64,000 nt of DNA from Celoporthe dispersa (lineage: Eukaryota > Ascomycota > Sordariomycetes > Diaporthales > Cryphonectriaceae), in assembly GCA_016584495.1 (NCBI GenBank), contig WAID01000016.1, positions 62,001 to 126,000 on the forward strand, in the 5' to 3' direction. The notes beneath the pieces are model-generated. The model was not told the origin of the DNA, did no database searches, and saw nothing but the letters and a program-made list of their open reading frames with translations. Position numbers and translations under genes: made by a program. Below, one piece after another: positions 33,709-44,046 of this stretch. Positions within the stretch are counted from its first letter, which is position 1; each line of letters opens with the position of its first letter.

Positions 33709-35687
33709 TCAATCGTTGTCATTCATGAACCTCTGTAACCACTCGGTGCGCCCTATCGAGCTTCGAATTTTCTTGCCAAAGATCCTGTGATGATGACGAC
33801 GGTGTTGTTAGCCGGAGGAGTCAATATCGACTTGGATAATTACTTGTGCAAGTTGCAAATATTGGGTCACCACCAGTGCCGCTCGGGTCAACTTACCACA
33901 GAGGTATCGTCAAGGAGCAGACAAACAAGAAAAGCGCCCCTAGGATGGAAAACACAACCAGAGACCCTTGCTCTGCCAACCAGTCGTTGACAAAGTAGGT
34001 CAGCCCAAAGGTCAGCAGGTTCCTCGAGTTGATGGCTACAAAGGCCTCCTCGTTATGCTGCCGGTAGCTGTCGATGATGTACCCAAACACGCAGGTGGCG
34101 GCAAAGACCAGGCTCATGTTCGCAAAGCCAAAACACAGCACAGGGCCGACCCAGTGCGTCTGGTAGTGGATGGTGGCCCCGAACCCGAAGAAGCCTACGG
34201 TGCCCAGGATGACGGCCACGATGATGAGCGGGAGGCGGAACTCGGGCTCGTAGATGCCCTTGTTCTTCCTGGTGAGGTGCATGCAGATCCAGTCGTTGAG
34301 GGGGCCGGAGATGACCTCGCCTATGATTGTGAGGATGAAGGGGGACAGGCTGATCAGCCCGGTCTGGCTGACTGTGAAGTTGTAAGGCGGGGCGACGAAG
34401 ATGACGCCGTTGACGACCGAGAAGACCACGATCCAGGTGAGTGTTGTCCCTGTCAAGTAGTAGTCAGTATGCATTAGTACAAACCAGGTACAAGAGCTTG
34501 CGAGCAGCAGCAGCCTTTTTCAGGATCCGGACCTGGCGACTTACCATAGATGAGAAAACCCCACAGAACCGCCGGGTAGAACCACATGACGACCGGGCGC
34601 GAGAAGATCTTCCACGCCGGAGCATCCGTATACCGGCCGGTGAACACACGAAGAGACTGCCAGTAGGTGTGCTTCCTCTCCGTGTCCGCCTTGTGCTCGA
34701 AATGATGTGTGACGCCCTTCTCAGAGTGTAGCAGGTCGTGCTCATGGCCTAGCTTCATGTGCACCACGCCACGGCCGCCGCCCTCAACCTCGCCCTTCTC
34801 ATCCTGGACCATGACGGGAACCACCGAGTCTCTCCTGTACGCCGTCTCCGGAACAAGAAAGACGACGCAGAACATCAGGATCCCGAAGAAGATGGCACAC
34901 ACCCCAAACGTCCACCTGTACCCGTCCAGCTCGATGATATAGCCCGAGATCAGCGCGCCCCCGGCGATTCCCGTGAGCAAGAAGAGGTTCCACACGGCAA
35001 TGCGGGTGGCGCGCTCGTGGACAAAGTACAGGTCGCCGATGGTACACTGCACCAAGATCTCAAAGGGGGCCATTCCGATGCCCGCGATGATGCGGCTGGC
35101 CAGGAACGAGCTGTAGTTTGTGACGGCGGCGCCCCACACACTCGTGGCGAACATGATGGCGATGGCGACGATGTAGATGGGCCGGCGGCCGATGATCTTG
35201 GCCAAGGGGTTGGTGATGAAGAGGGAGAGGCCGATGGTGAGGATGAGCCAGGCTGTGGCCTGCGAGAGCACCTCGACGGTGATGCCTAGGTCTGCCGAGA
35301 CCTGGACGAAGCCGGGGGATAGCATGGGGCCGTAGGCGCCGACCACCGCGGCGGCGAGGCCGACGACGAGGAGGATTAGCTCCTTCTGCCTGCACAGGGT
35401 GACGGTGAATAGGTTGTCAGCAGCGGTATAGAGGAATAGGAGGCATTCGGCGTGATCTTCACGAACCATTGAGGCCACTGTGCACAAGTCGTCAGAACAC
35501 CCAACAGCCAAGATCTTGTGAACCACATTCAACGGAGCGTTCAAGGTTTCCTCACGTTTAAAGGGTCATTAGGACTATCCGAAGGCTGTGGTACCAGGAT
35601 CACGTCCTTGTACCTGCCCTTGCCGTGTTTGAGGAGCTCTCGAGGTATGTCCGAGTACTCTGGGGGCAAGTCATCCTGGTCACTCAT
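33709..35687 (-). CDS. MFS transporter (DHA1-like) with an 11-nt microexon
   Basis: Five exons give 538 residues: 35687-35556, 35477-35467, 35389-34545, 34449-33897 and 33784-33709. The N-terminal tail (MSDQDDLPPEYSD) leads to NDPLNWPQWQKELILL, which is the family's conserved DPLNWP-x-W entry to helix 1; that motif is only complete if exon 2 is the 11-base TGGCCTCAATG. The core shows LSQATAWLILT, AKIIGRRP (motif A), GIGMAPFEILVQCTIGD and FLVPETAYRR, and the second half SGPLNDWICMHLTR. A charged His-containing loop separates the halves. The last exon encodes a short basic tail. It is probably a plasma-membrane exporter or uptake carrier, substrate unknown. It is divergent from the FAD monooxygenase gene across 978 bp. 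Confidence 0.9.
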
Positions 35688-36665
35688 GAAGGCTATGAGA
35701 AGGAGGAGGTCAGAACTGCACACAGGAGACAGACGTATAGCATGAAAGGGACCATAGATACAGACCCGTTCCAGGAACGACCTCCATCTTCTTGCACTCA
35801 AGTATGCCGAAAGGCATTTTGCTGGTGATTTTTGGTTATTTATGACAGAAAAACAATAGAGGACTCTGACCAGAACATAACCATGGTCAACAGAGATTTA
35901 ACACGCGAGCAAGGCCCTCTTATATGCGTCAGGCCTTAAAGCTACCCCAGCTTTTTTGTCCATCACCTCGCGGATCCCCCCTGTCCGTACATGAGAAACT
36001 GGAGCTTGCGGTGCATGGCTACCCAGCTGGACAGGACCAACGACCATCTGTGGGTGCAGGGTGTGTCAACAGATAACCGGCTCTTCGGTAGCGAGCCCAT
36101 CTCACCCACCACCAGCCCGGCTCGTCCACTAAGCAGTCAAGCCAGCAGCGGTATCTCTACCAGGGGTGGTTCTCCGTTCAGTCCTGGGGAGGTTGCTGGG
36201 GCCTTATTTTCCCATCCTGCGGGGTAAAAGTAGGTCACGCATCCTACTGGCGTAGTCGGTAGATCTTCCCCACGGGCAGACCCCAGAGTCCGAGGCTGGG
36301 GTAAGCTCCTCTCTCATGTGGGTTGGGTAGCAGTACCAGATCTTGTCTGCCGAGTGGTCTCACTAGCGAGACAGAGCTGGTGCAGGACGGCCGGAACAGT
36401 ATGTGGTGTAACTTTGTTCCTGTCTTGCTATATTAATTTATCACCAACCCCTGCCGCTGCCCCCCCCTCTCTGGGCCGGAGAAACGAATAGCTTCAGATG
36501 CTGGTGTCAAACTTAATCTTGAGGAGGAAAAAGAAGCCAAGACTTTCTCGCCCTCTATATGTATTTTCCGAGGTTCCAATCAATCACAATTCGTTTAGCA
36601 GAGTCCTTGTACACACACACTGACACCAACACATACACAAAACATCCCTGTCCCTCTCACTCACA
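35688..36665. promoter_or_regulatory. Divergent intergenic promoter region (MFS / FAD monooxygenase)
   Basis: 978 bp between start codons of two head-to-head genes with no coding signal of its own. Such an arrangement allows shared regulation. I see CGG and CCG triplets (for instance around 36385-36400) that could be parts of Zn2Cys6 sites but no spacing I would call a site. Confidence 0.5.
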
Positions 36666-37925
36666 ATGTCCAAGTTCCCACGGCTTCCAGATTCAGGCAT
36701 CAAGGTCATCATCGTCGGCGCCGGGTTCGCAGGCCTGACTGCCGCGATCGAGTGCGACCGCAAAGGCCACAAGGTGACCCTCTTCGAGAAGATCGCAGAC
36801 CTGAAGCCCCTGGGCGATATCATCAGCTTCGGCCAGAACGCCACCCGCATCTTTGCCAGGTGGCCTGGGGTGATGGAGAGGTTCCAGCCCATCATCCACA
36901 AGAGCGAGGAGATTGTGTACCACAGCTGGGAGGGGAAATATGTCACGACGCAGTCCTGGCTGCCCGAGAAGGAGTGGGGCCCCAGGGTGAACGGGCACAG
37001 GGGCGAGCTGCACCGCATCCTGTACGAGCACGCCAGGGACAGGGGCATCGAGATCCGGCTGGGACAGAACGTCACAGACTACTTCGAGAGCGGGACAGAG
37101 GCGGGCGTGGTCGTCAACGGGGAGAGGCACGCGGCGGATGTGGTCCTGGCGGCCGAAGGGGTCAAGTCGGGCGGGCGCAGGATCGTTCTCGGGTTCGACG
37201 ACAAGCCTCAGCCCTCTGGCTATGCGATCTACAGGGCCTGGTACCCGACCGAGGGCACGCTCAAGCAAAACGCCGTCACCCGGCACCTCGTGACGGCAGA
37301 TACCCACAACGCCTGGATCGGCCAGGATATCCACTTCATCGCCGCGGCGGTCAAGAACGGCGAGGAGATGAGCTGGGTCTGCACGCACAAGGACGAGGCG
37401 GGCATCGAGGAGAACTGGCAGTTCCCCGGAAAGGTGGAAGACGTCCTGAAGGTGCTGGACGGCTGGGCGCCCGAGGTCCTCGAGCTGGTCAAGGCGGCGC
37501 CACAGGACCGCCTGTTCGACTACAAGCTTGTCTTTCGGGACCCCCTGCCGACCTTCATCTCGCCGGAGAGGCGCACTGCCCTCATCGGCGACGCGGCACA
37601 CCCCTTTCTTCCGACCTCGATCCAGGGCGCGAGCCAGGCCATGGAGGACGGCGTCGTCCTCGCTGCGTGTCTCGACATCGCGGGCCGCAAGAAAGTCACC
37701 GAGGCCATGCAGGTCTACGAGAAGATTCGGTATGAGAGGGTGCACAAGATCCAGGCGACAGGCGTGTCGACCCGGGAGATGTGGCACAAGGCAGACTGGG
37801 ACGCGATATGGAAAGACCCAGGCCTGCTTCACCTGAAGAGGGAAGAATGGATCCTGAGGTTCGACGCGGAGCAGGATGCCTATTCACGATATCACGAGGT
37901 ACAGGCCTCTCTTGGAGCCGTATAG
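36666..37925 (+). CDS. FAD-dependent monooxygenase (salicylate hydroxylase-like)
   Basis: Single exon, 419 residues. The Rossmann dinucleotide fold is at the N-terminus with GAGFAG at 18-23 and an acidic strand end FEK at 40-42; the AAEGVKS segment is the DG-type NADPH/FAD motif; LIGDAAHPFLP with GD at 308-309 binds the FAD ribityl chain. The layout is that of group A aromatic hydroxylases (salicylate 1-monooxygenase, kynurenine 3-monooxygenase and secondary-metabolite hydroxylases). It has no signal peptide or membrane anchor. It should insert one oxygen from O2 into an aromatic or enolic substrate using NAD(P)H. The high third-codon-position G/C creates a long antisense open frame that is not a gene. 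Substrate unknown; neighbours suggest a tailoring step. Confidence 0.94.
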   Translation: MSKFPRLPDSGIKVIIVGAGFAGLTAAIECDRKGHKVTLFEKIADLKPLGDIISFGQNATRIFARWPGVMERFQPIIHKSEEIVYHSWEGKYVTTQSWLPEKEWGPRVNGHRGELHRILYEHARDRGIEIRLGQNVTDYFESGTEAGVVVNGERHAADVVLAAEGVKSGGRRIVLGFDDKPQPSGYAIYRAWYPTEGTLKQNAVTRHLVTADTHNAWIGQDIHFIAAAVKNGEEMSWVCTHKDEAGIEENWQFPGKVEDVLKVLDGWAPEVLELVKAAPQDRLFDYKLVFRDPLPTFISPERRTALIGDAAHPFLPTSIQGASQAMEDGVVLAACLDIAGRKKVTEAMQVYEKIRYERVHKIQATGVSTREMWHKADWDAIWKDPGLLHLKREEWILRFDAEQDAYSRYHEVQASLGAV

Positions 37926-38423
37926 AATTTAGGGAAACCGGATTTTCTATAGGATAGAATATTTATCTTGAGAAGGAAAGATGATAAAGGGTCTTGACTT
38001 TTTTCTTTCTTTTCGGTTTACTATCCTCGACTATTCTGTACGCCCAAGTGTTAATCAAGTATATGAACCTGAACAACCATAAACTCAACTTGTTCTTGCA
38101 GCATGCTTCTTATTGCTGCCATTTTGCTCTCCATCCAACTGCTGCCGACTTATCCGTGCCTAAATGAGCCTGGACTGCCATGCTGTCCATCCCTCGCCGC
38201 ACACCTGCAGCACCCTCTAGTAAGGTAAACATAATCCCGGGCCATCCTCTGGGCTCGACCACGGGTAGTTAATTAATCTGAGAAATTATTGGCCAGTCAA
38301 CGCGGGGTACTGCTATAAAAGCCTTGAGTAATCATGTCCTAGATCTCTTAGTATTTTTTTTTCTTTTCTCTTTTTCTTCCCCCTTCACCTGACCACCGCT
38401 GGAGTGGTTTCTGCACACAAAAG
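37926..38423. other. Intergenic, aldo/keto reductase promoter
   Basis: 3' flank of the monooxygenase and promoter of the reductase. It contains an ATTGG (inverted CCAAT) at 38288-38292 and a TATAAAA box. Confidence 0.6.
38314..38320 (+). promoter_or_regulatory. TATA box of aldo/keto reductase gene
   Basis: GCTATAAAAGCC is a near-ideal TATA box 104 bp upstream of the ATG at 38424, with an inverted CCAAT element 22 bp further upstream and a pyrimidine-rich leader after it. Confidence 0.6.
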
Positions 38424-39381
38424 ATGAGCCGACGTTTCATCTATGGTACGGCTTGGAAGAAGGACGAGACTGTGTCGTGCGTACTAAAGGCCATACAGTC
38501 CGGCTTCACGGCTTTTGACACCGCATGCCAGCCTAAGCACTACAGAGAGGACCTCGTTGGGGAGGCCATCCGCAGGGCCTTTGCTGACGGAACGATCAAA
38601 GAGCGCAGCCAGATCTGGGTACGCTACTCTCTGCCTCCTTGGTCTCGTCTATCGACTCCCCATCAGAATGCTTACTCTCTGGGCGCAGATCCAGACCAAA
38701 TTCACTCGTCCCTCCGCCCACGATCCGGAGAACTGTCCCTATGACCTGGGCGCACCAACAGAGGAACAGGTCCACAGGTCGGTGCAGGCGTCCCTCCACC
38801 ACCTCCGCCACGGCGAAGAGCTGGACGGCATCAGCGACAGCTCGGTCTACCTGGACTCGCTGATCCTGCACTCTCCCTACCCGGACTTTGAGGACACCCT
38901 CGCGGCCTGGCGGGCCATGTCCTCGTACGTGCCCCATCGGGTCCGCGCGCTGGGCGTGTCCAACCTGTCGTGTGAGCACCTCGTGCGGCTGTACGAAGCC
39001 GTGGAGGTCAAGCCGTCCTTTGTGCAGAACCGCCTGCACCCGGAGACGGACTGGGAGACCGCACAGCGGAGATTCTGCGCGGACAAGGGCATCACCTTTC
39101 AGGGGCACAAAGTGCTGAAGAAGAAGGACTCTATGCTGGAATCGAGCCTGATCAGGGACGTGGCCTCGGCCGTCGGGGTGAGCAGGCAGGTTGCGATGTA
39201 CCTGTTGGTGCTGGGGCTGGGTGATTACATGACGATTGTGAATGGGACCAAGAACGAGGAGCACATGAGAGAGGACCTGGAGGGCCTCACGAAATTTAGC
39301 TCGTGGCGGGCTGACGAGAGCAATGAGACCAGCTGGACCGGGTATATGACGTGCTTCTCGGAGATGATTGGGCAATCATGA
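38424..39381 (+). CDS. Aldo/keto reductase
   Basis: Two exons (38424-38618 and 38689-39381) give 295 residues. The AKR catalytic tetrad is readable: Asp32 in FDTA, Tyr40 in KHYRED, Lys69 in QTKFTR (right after the intron) and His126 in LILHSP. Strands RVRALGVSNLS and the later VGVSRQVAMYL belong to the (beta/alpha)8 barrel. It should reduce a carbonyl with NADPH in the cytosol. Compared with usual members of about 320 aa the C-terminal cofactor loop region is somewhat short. The intron GTACGC...GCGCAG is needed to reach the Lys. It follows the monooxygenase on the same strand by 498 bp with its own TATA box. Confidence 0.92.
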
Positions 39382-39935
39382 AAGGAAAAGGAAAAAGAAT
39401 GGCTCCGACCCTGTTGGATTTTCGGCATGATAACGGTACCGGCTTCGGTGAGATCCGAGGTGAGGCTGATGGGAGTGAGAAAAGAGTGATTCATCTAGGG
39501 CACACCATACAGAGGCCTCTAGGGAAAGTATTCTGTCCGAAGAAAAGGCCGGGGGGGAGAGAGAGAGAAAGAAGAATTGATAGGCCCCTTGGCCTGCATT
39601 CCTTCACTGGGCAAGCACTTAACCTTCTTCAGGACCTCTGCGAAGAGACGGCAGAATCTCTCCTTTGTCAGACTGCTGAGTCGAGACCAAAGTGGGCCGC
39701 AGCAGCGTTCATCCCTAAACACAGGGTGAGCGAGTGGATCCTGCCTGGCTCCCCGAGTTGAGTCTACGGCAAGCGAGAGCGATTGACTTTTTGTCCCGAT
39801 TTTTTTCCGCCGACGATAATCATTCCTTTCATTTTTTTTTTTGTTTTTAATTTCTACGACAACCACCGACGAGATAAGGAGGACACGCGAACGAACCTGG
39901 CCAGCCCAAACAAGCCAACACGGTCAAAACAGAGA
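39382..39935. other. Intergenic, promoter of DUF1275 gene
   Basis: 554 bp with no gene; includes a G6 plus GA tract at 39550-39568 and a T10 run near 39832-39842. Confidence 0.55.
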
Positions 39936-41038
39936 ATGGCAGACAGACCATCTGCTCTCAAAGAGACGCCCATGAGCACACCCGGGGTCCTCAGCGCGAG
40001 GGCCTCGTCAGACAACGTCTCGCCACCACCGCCTCCGGAGCCGCAAAATAAGGGGGCCTTCTCGACACTCTTTGATGATATCGACCCAGCGCACTCGGAT
40101 GTGCCTGTGATTGCCTGCTGCTTTGTCTCTGGTCTCTGCGATAGTGTTGCCTTCAACGCCAGTAATGTTTTTGTGAGCATGCAGACCGGTGAGTTGTTCT
40201 TATCTCACTTCATCCCTCTTGTTCCACCAACCGACGGCGGCGCCCCCCCCCCTTTTTTTTTTTTTTTTGGCTTTCTTTTATCCTCTTTGGCCCTACAAGC
40301 CATACTTCTTCGTAACACACCATCGGTAATCATACATGCAAACCAAATTTCCCAGACAAAAGACTGACAGGCCGTCCTCAAGGAAACACCATCTTCCTCG
40401 CCCTCGGCACGGCCCACCTCCCTTACGGCTCCTCAACCCTCTGGCTCAAGGCTCTGGTCTCCATCGCCGCCTTCTGGGCCGGCTGCTTCTCCTTCGGCCA
40501 GACCCGCCGCATCGGCAACAAGCGCAAGTCCACCCTGGCGCTGTCCTTTTTCGTCCAGGCCCTGCTCATCCTCATCTCCGCCGCCGCGGCCCAGGGCGGC
40601 GCCGTCCCGGCCTTTGGCATCGCCTCCCTCGGCACGGGCGCCAGCGAGGCCCTGCTCAAGGGCTACGAGACCAACGCCATGTCGCTGGTCCCTCTCTCGC
40701 TCATGGCGTTCCAGTTTGGCGGGCAGATCGTCACCAGCCGCGTCCTGGGGTTCAACGAGGTGCCTACCAACGTGCTGACCTCGCTGTACTGCGACCTGCT
40801 CTCGGACCCTCTGCTCTTCGCGCCCATGGGGGCTAACGTCAAGAGGAACCGCCGGCTGACGGCTGTCGTGCTGATGATGGCCGGGGCGATCCTCGGGGCC
40901 TGGCTGCAGAAGTCTAAGGCGGGTATGCCTACTGCGCTGTGGATCGCTGGTGCTGTGAAGATGGTTATCGCCGTCGCCTGGGCCACCTGGAAGCCGAAAC
41001 CGAAGCCCAGTGGCGAGAAGGCTGCCGGAAAGGTGTAG
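39936..41038 (+). CDS. DUF1275 (YoaK-like) membrane protein
   Basis: Two exons (39936-40188 and 40383-41038) give 302 residues. A Pro-rich cytosolic N-terminus (SPPPPPEPQ) precedes about six hydrophobic segments. The family hallmark FVSMQTGNT spans the intron: the first exon ends MQT G and the second begins GA AAC ACC. Another acceptor 12 bases upstream (GACAG) keeps frame and would insert GRPQ, so two isoforms are possible; I prefer the downstream CAAG because it gives the family consensus. Function of the family is unknown; bacterial YoaK homologues are small-molecule membrane proteins without a proven substrate. Basic C-tail KPKPKPSGEKAAGKV. Confidence 0.9.
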
Positions 41039-42213
41039 GAGCTCGTTCCGCCCTTGGGTCAGTCAAGCCATCTCCTCATCCTTGAGGATGGCTCTCTTTT
41101 ACTTCTCTCTTTTATTGTCGCAATCACTTCATTTCAGCGCTGTCTAGATGGTAGAGGATAGACTCATAGACGTAGATCGATACCCTCCGTATTCACCTCA
41201 TACTGATTAGAGCGTGTGGATGCCCTCCTCTTCTTTATGAACAAAGTCCCTTCTCGTGATCAGTCAGTCAACTTGCTCTCGTCTGAAACTTTTCGTCAAC
41301 GAGACTCTCGTGAGAGAATCAGTTCTTGAACAGGCCAGCATTCTGAGACGGATCGGCAGGGCCTGTATTGAATTCCGGTCAGGACTTGGGTGGGCCTGAA
41401 ACAGCCATGCGGTGACAGCTCCTTGCAAAATCCCCCGTGTCGGTTTGAAAATATTGTTTCTTCCCCTGCAGAGCGAGAGAGAGAGAGAGAGATACGATTA
41501 CGGTTCAGTATGAAGTGTTCTGTCAAGAGCTGGCATGAGTTTGCAATGCACCCTCGCTGCCGTTGGTGGCCAGTTGACCAGGGAGGCCGCAGCGCCGCAT
41601 GGCCGCAGCGCATCCTGGCAGTGGGGCACCAATCAGTCAGACTGTCCACGACAAGAACTGTAGGTCGTCGTCCTTTGTCATCGTCTTTAGTCCTCGCAGG
41701 ATGTTAGACAAGCCTTTTGGGAAACATAATATGTCCGCCCAACTTGAGCCAGGGCAGCAAGATGCCTCCGTTCTTTTAGATCGGCCTCAAGAGTTCACAT
41801 CCTGCCAAGTGTCGAAAGTATTGCAGTAGAATGGCCCTCCTCGCCTTTCGTAGGTTGACTATACCATCATCCGCGCCATAACCAGTGACTAAGCCATCAT
41901 GAAATAGGCAAGAAGCAACAACAGCGCAGGAGTGCCGAGGCAGGGGGCCCGTCAGAAGGACATCGCCTAAACTCTGCGGCTGAGAGTACAAGCGTGGACA
42001 GCGTGACGGATGAAGCCAGAACAGCGAAGCCCGAATGAACCTCGGGAAGCAGGCCGGGTCTCTGAAGATGTATTGAGTTGTCCAGTATGTTGAAAGTGCA
42101 AATGTTTATCAATCAGATTCGTTAACGTCGTCAAATGCAGACATCGAAGCCATCCTCATGGTTGATCACAGCAAATCGTGCACGTCTCTAACACCTTGCT
42201 ATATCCAAGTCTA
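41039..42213. other. Convergent intergenic region, no gene seen
   Basis: Lies between the 3' ends of the DUF1275 gene (+) and the FMN dehydrogenase gene (-). Contains a short GA repeat near 41476-41491. No supported gene. Confidence 0.6.
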
Positions 42214-44046
42214 TCATAACTTCGACCTGATGAGGGCCGCCTTCTCCCATAGGCCTGGCTTGTCGAGGTTTGCCTCCCCGTCGTAGATGTCTCTCTCGAG
42301 TGCTCGGGCGTTAACCTGGCAACAGGTCAGTAAAATCAGCTCCAGTCTTTTGACACGAGAGAGAGAGGACCTACAAATCGAGGGCCCAGCTCCTCCACAT
42401 TGCTTGCTCCCAAGAGCCGCATGCACGTCTCCACCTCGGCCTGCAGAACTGTTCCTCGACGTCAGCATATCTGAGATGGGCCAGACCTGGTGGGTGGAAA
42501 GTGTTTCCCAAAGATCTTACTCTCGAAGGTCCTGTAGACTCCCCTCCAGCCGCCGGCGCCAAGTCCCCAGAGCGGTGCCCTGCCGATACCCACGGCCTTT
42601 GCGCCCAGACAGAGCGCCTTGACGACGTCAGTGCCTCTCCTGACGCCCCCGTCTACCCATATCTCGATATCGTTGAACACCTCAGGGCAGTACTTCCTGC
42701 ACTCGAGAAGAGTATGTATCGCAGGCGGGGCCGTATCCAGCGCGCGCCCACCGTGGTTCGACAGGATAACCGCCTTCACGGTTCCGGGGTTCTCCCTCGC
42801 GTATCGGGCAGCGAGATAGACATCCTCGTGTGTCTGCACCCCCTTCAGGACGACCGGCATGTCGGGCGCATGCTGCTTCAGCCACGGCAGTGTTGTCTTC
42901 CACGTCAGGTCCGCAGCCGTGCCGGCAAACAGCGCCTGTCCCACGCCACCGCCAACCTTCTCGCCGCCGCCGAGGACGGGATAGTCCACCCCGCTCTGAG
43001 CCGGAGGGCCTGCAGCCTCGAGGCCTTGCTTCTCGTCCATCTCCCTCTTGCCCGGTACGGGGGCGTCGAGGGTCAGCACGATGAACTTGTACCACTGCCG
43101 CATCTTGACGATGCGCGCCAGCATAGCCTCGCTCTTGGCCCGGTCGTTCTGCACGTACAGCTGCCAGCCAAAGACCTGCCCTCGTGCGCGCCCTCGACGA
43201 CCTGCTCGGGCGTCATGCTCGCGTTGTTGCTGATGATCTGGCACGCGCCGAAGTAGCCTGCGCCTTTTGCTATGCCGGCCTCGCCGTCCGGGTGCGCGAG
43301 GCGGGCCATGGCGGCGGGGCAGACGAAGACGGGGGTGCGGACGCCGAATTGGCCCAGGAGGGAGGTGGAGGTGTCGCACTGGACGCAGTCGACGAAGACG
43401 CGCGGGCGGAGGAGGATGGAGCGGTAGACGGTGTTGTTGTAGGTCTTGGAGAAGAGGTCGTCGGAGGCGGAGTCGTAGTATGCGCGGCACTTGGCGGACA
43501 CGAGCTTCTTTGCGGCGTCGGCCATCTCGTCGAGGTTGAGGAGGTGGTCGAGCGGCGGAGGGGAGTACTTCTCGAGCGCGGCGCTCACAGGTGAGGGGGG
43601 AGGAGGAGGAGGAGGAGGCATCGTCGCTGCTGGTGCCGACGGCGGCTGAGTTTGCTCTGGCGAGGCTGTCCGGATTGACGCGGCCGAGTCTGGCCTCCGG
43701 CTTGAGGTTCTCCTCGATCGTGCCAGGCGGGTGGACGGGGTCGTACTCTTCTGTGGCGTCCTTGCCGGCGAGCTTGAGGATGATCTTGGAGCCGCCAGGG
43801 TGCTCAGCCAGGAAGTCGGTCACGTCGTAGACATTGCCGTAGAGGATGACCCAGCAGCTGTCGGGCGAGGTGTGCTTCGCGACTATGTTATTGTTATGAC
43901 AGAGGTTGCCTGTCAGCTTTGTGCCGTGTCTCGGGCGGTTGGTTCTCTCTCTCTCTCTCTCTCTCGGGATCGATCCCCCTCCATGCTGTCCTGCCTGCAG
44001 AGATCTGTGCTCACTCACCTTCTTCTACCGTAAATTCTTTGGCCAT
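42214..44046 (-). CDS. Cytochrome b2-type FMN-dependent (L-lactate) dehydrogenase, two compensating frameshifts
   Basis: Exons 44046-44019, 43882-42521, 42448-42375 and 42315-42214; 521 residues after correction. The N-terminal cytochrome b5 domain has its heme motif HPGG at 37-40; a Ser-rich linker leads to the FMN domain with QLYVQNDR, LTLDAPV, the catalytic NHGGRALD and GRAP. It would oxidise L-lactate or another 2-hydroxy acid and pass electrons to the heme. In exon 2 the frame changes at the C-rich run at 43595-43600 (one extra base) and returns at about 43178-43181 (one missing base). The 415 bases between encode RAYYDSASDD, RPRVFVDC and LLGQFGVRTPVFVCPAAMARLAHPDGE in the second frame, all expected FMN-domain sequence. 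The uncorrected frame stays open through this stretch but reads as Arg/Pro-rich nonsense. Intron 1 contains a CT microsatellite. Confidence 0.88.
43944..43965. repeat. (CT)n microsatellite inside an intron
   Basis: About eleven CT units within intron 1 (43883-44018) of the FMN dehydrogenase gene; on the coding strand it reads as GA repeats. Confidence 0.9.

Noticed and set aside
35390..35555. Apparent frameshift near the start of the MFS gene
   Set aside because: Explained without error by two introns and an 11-nt exon.
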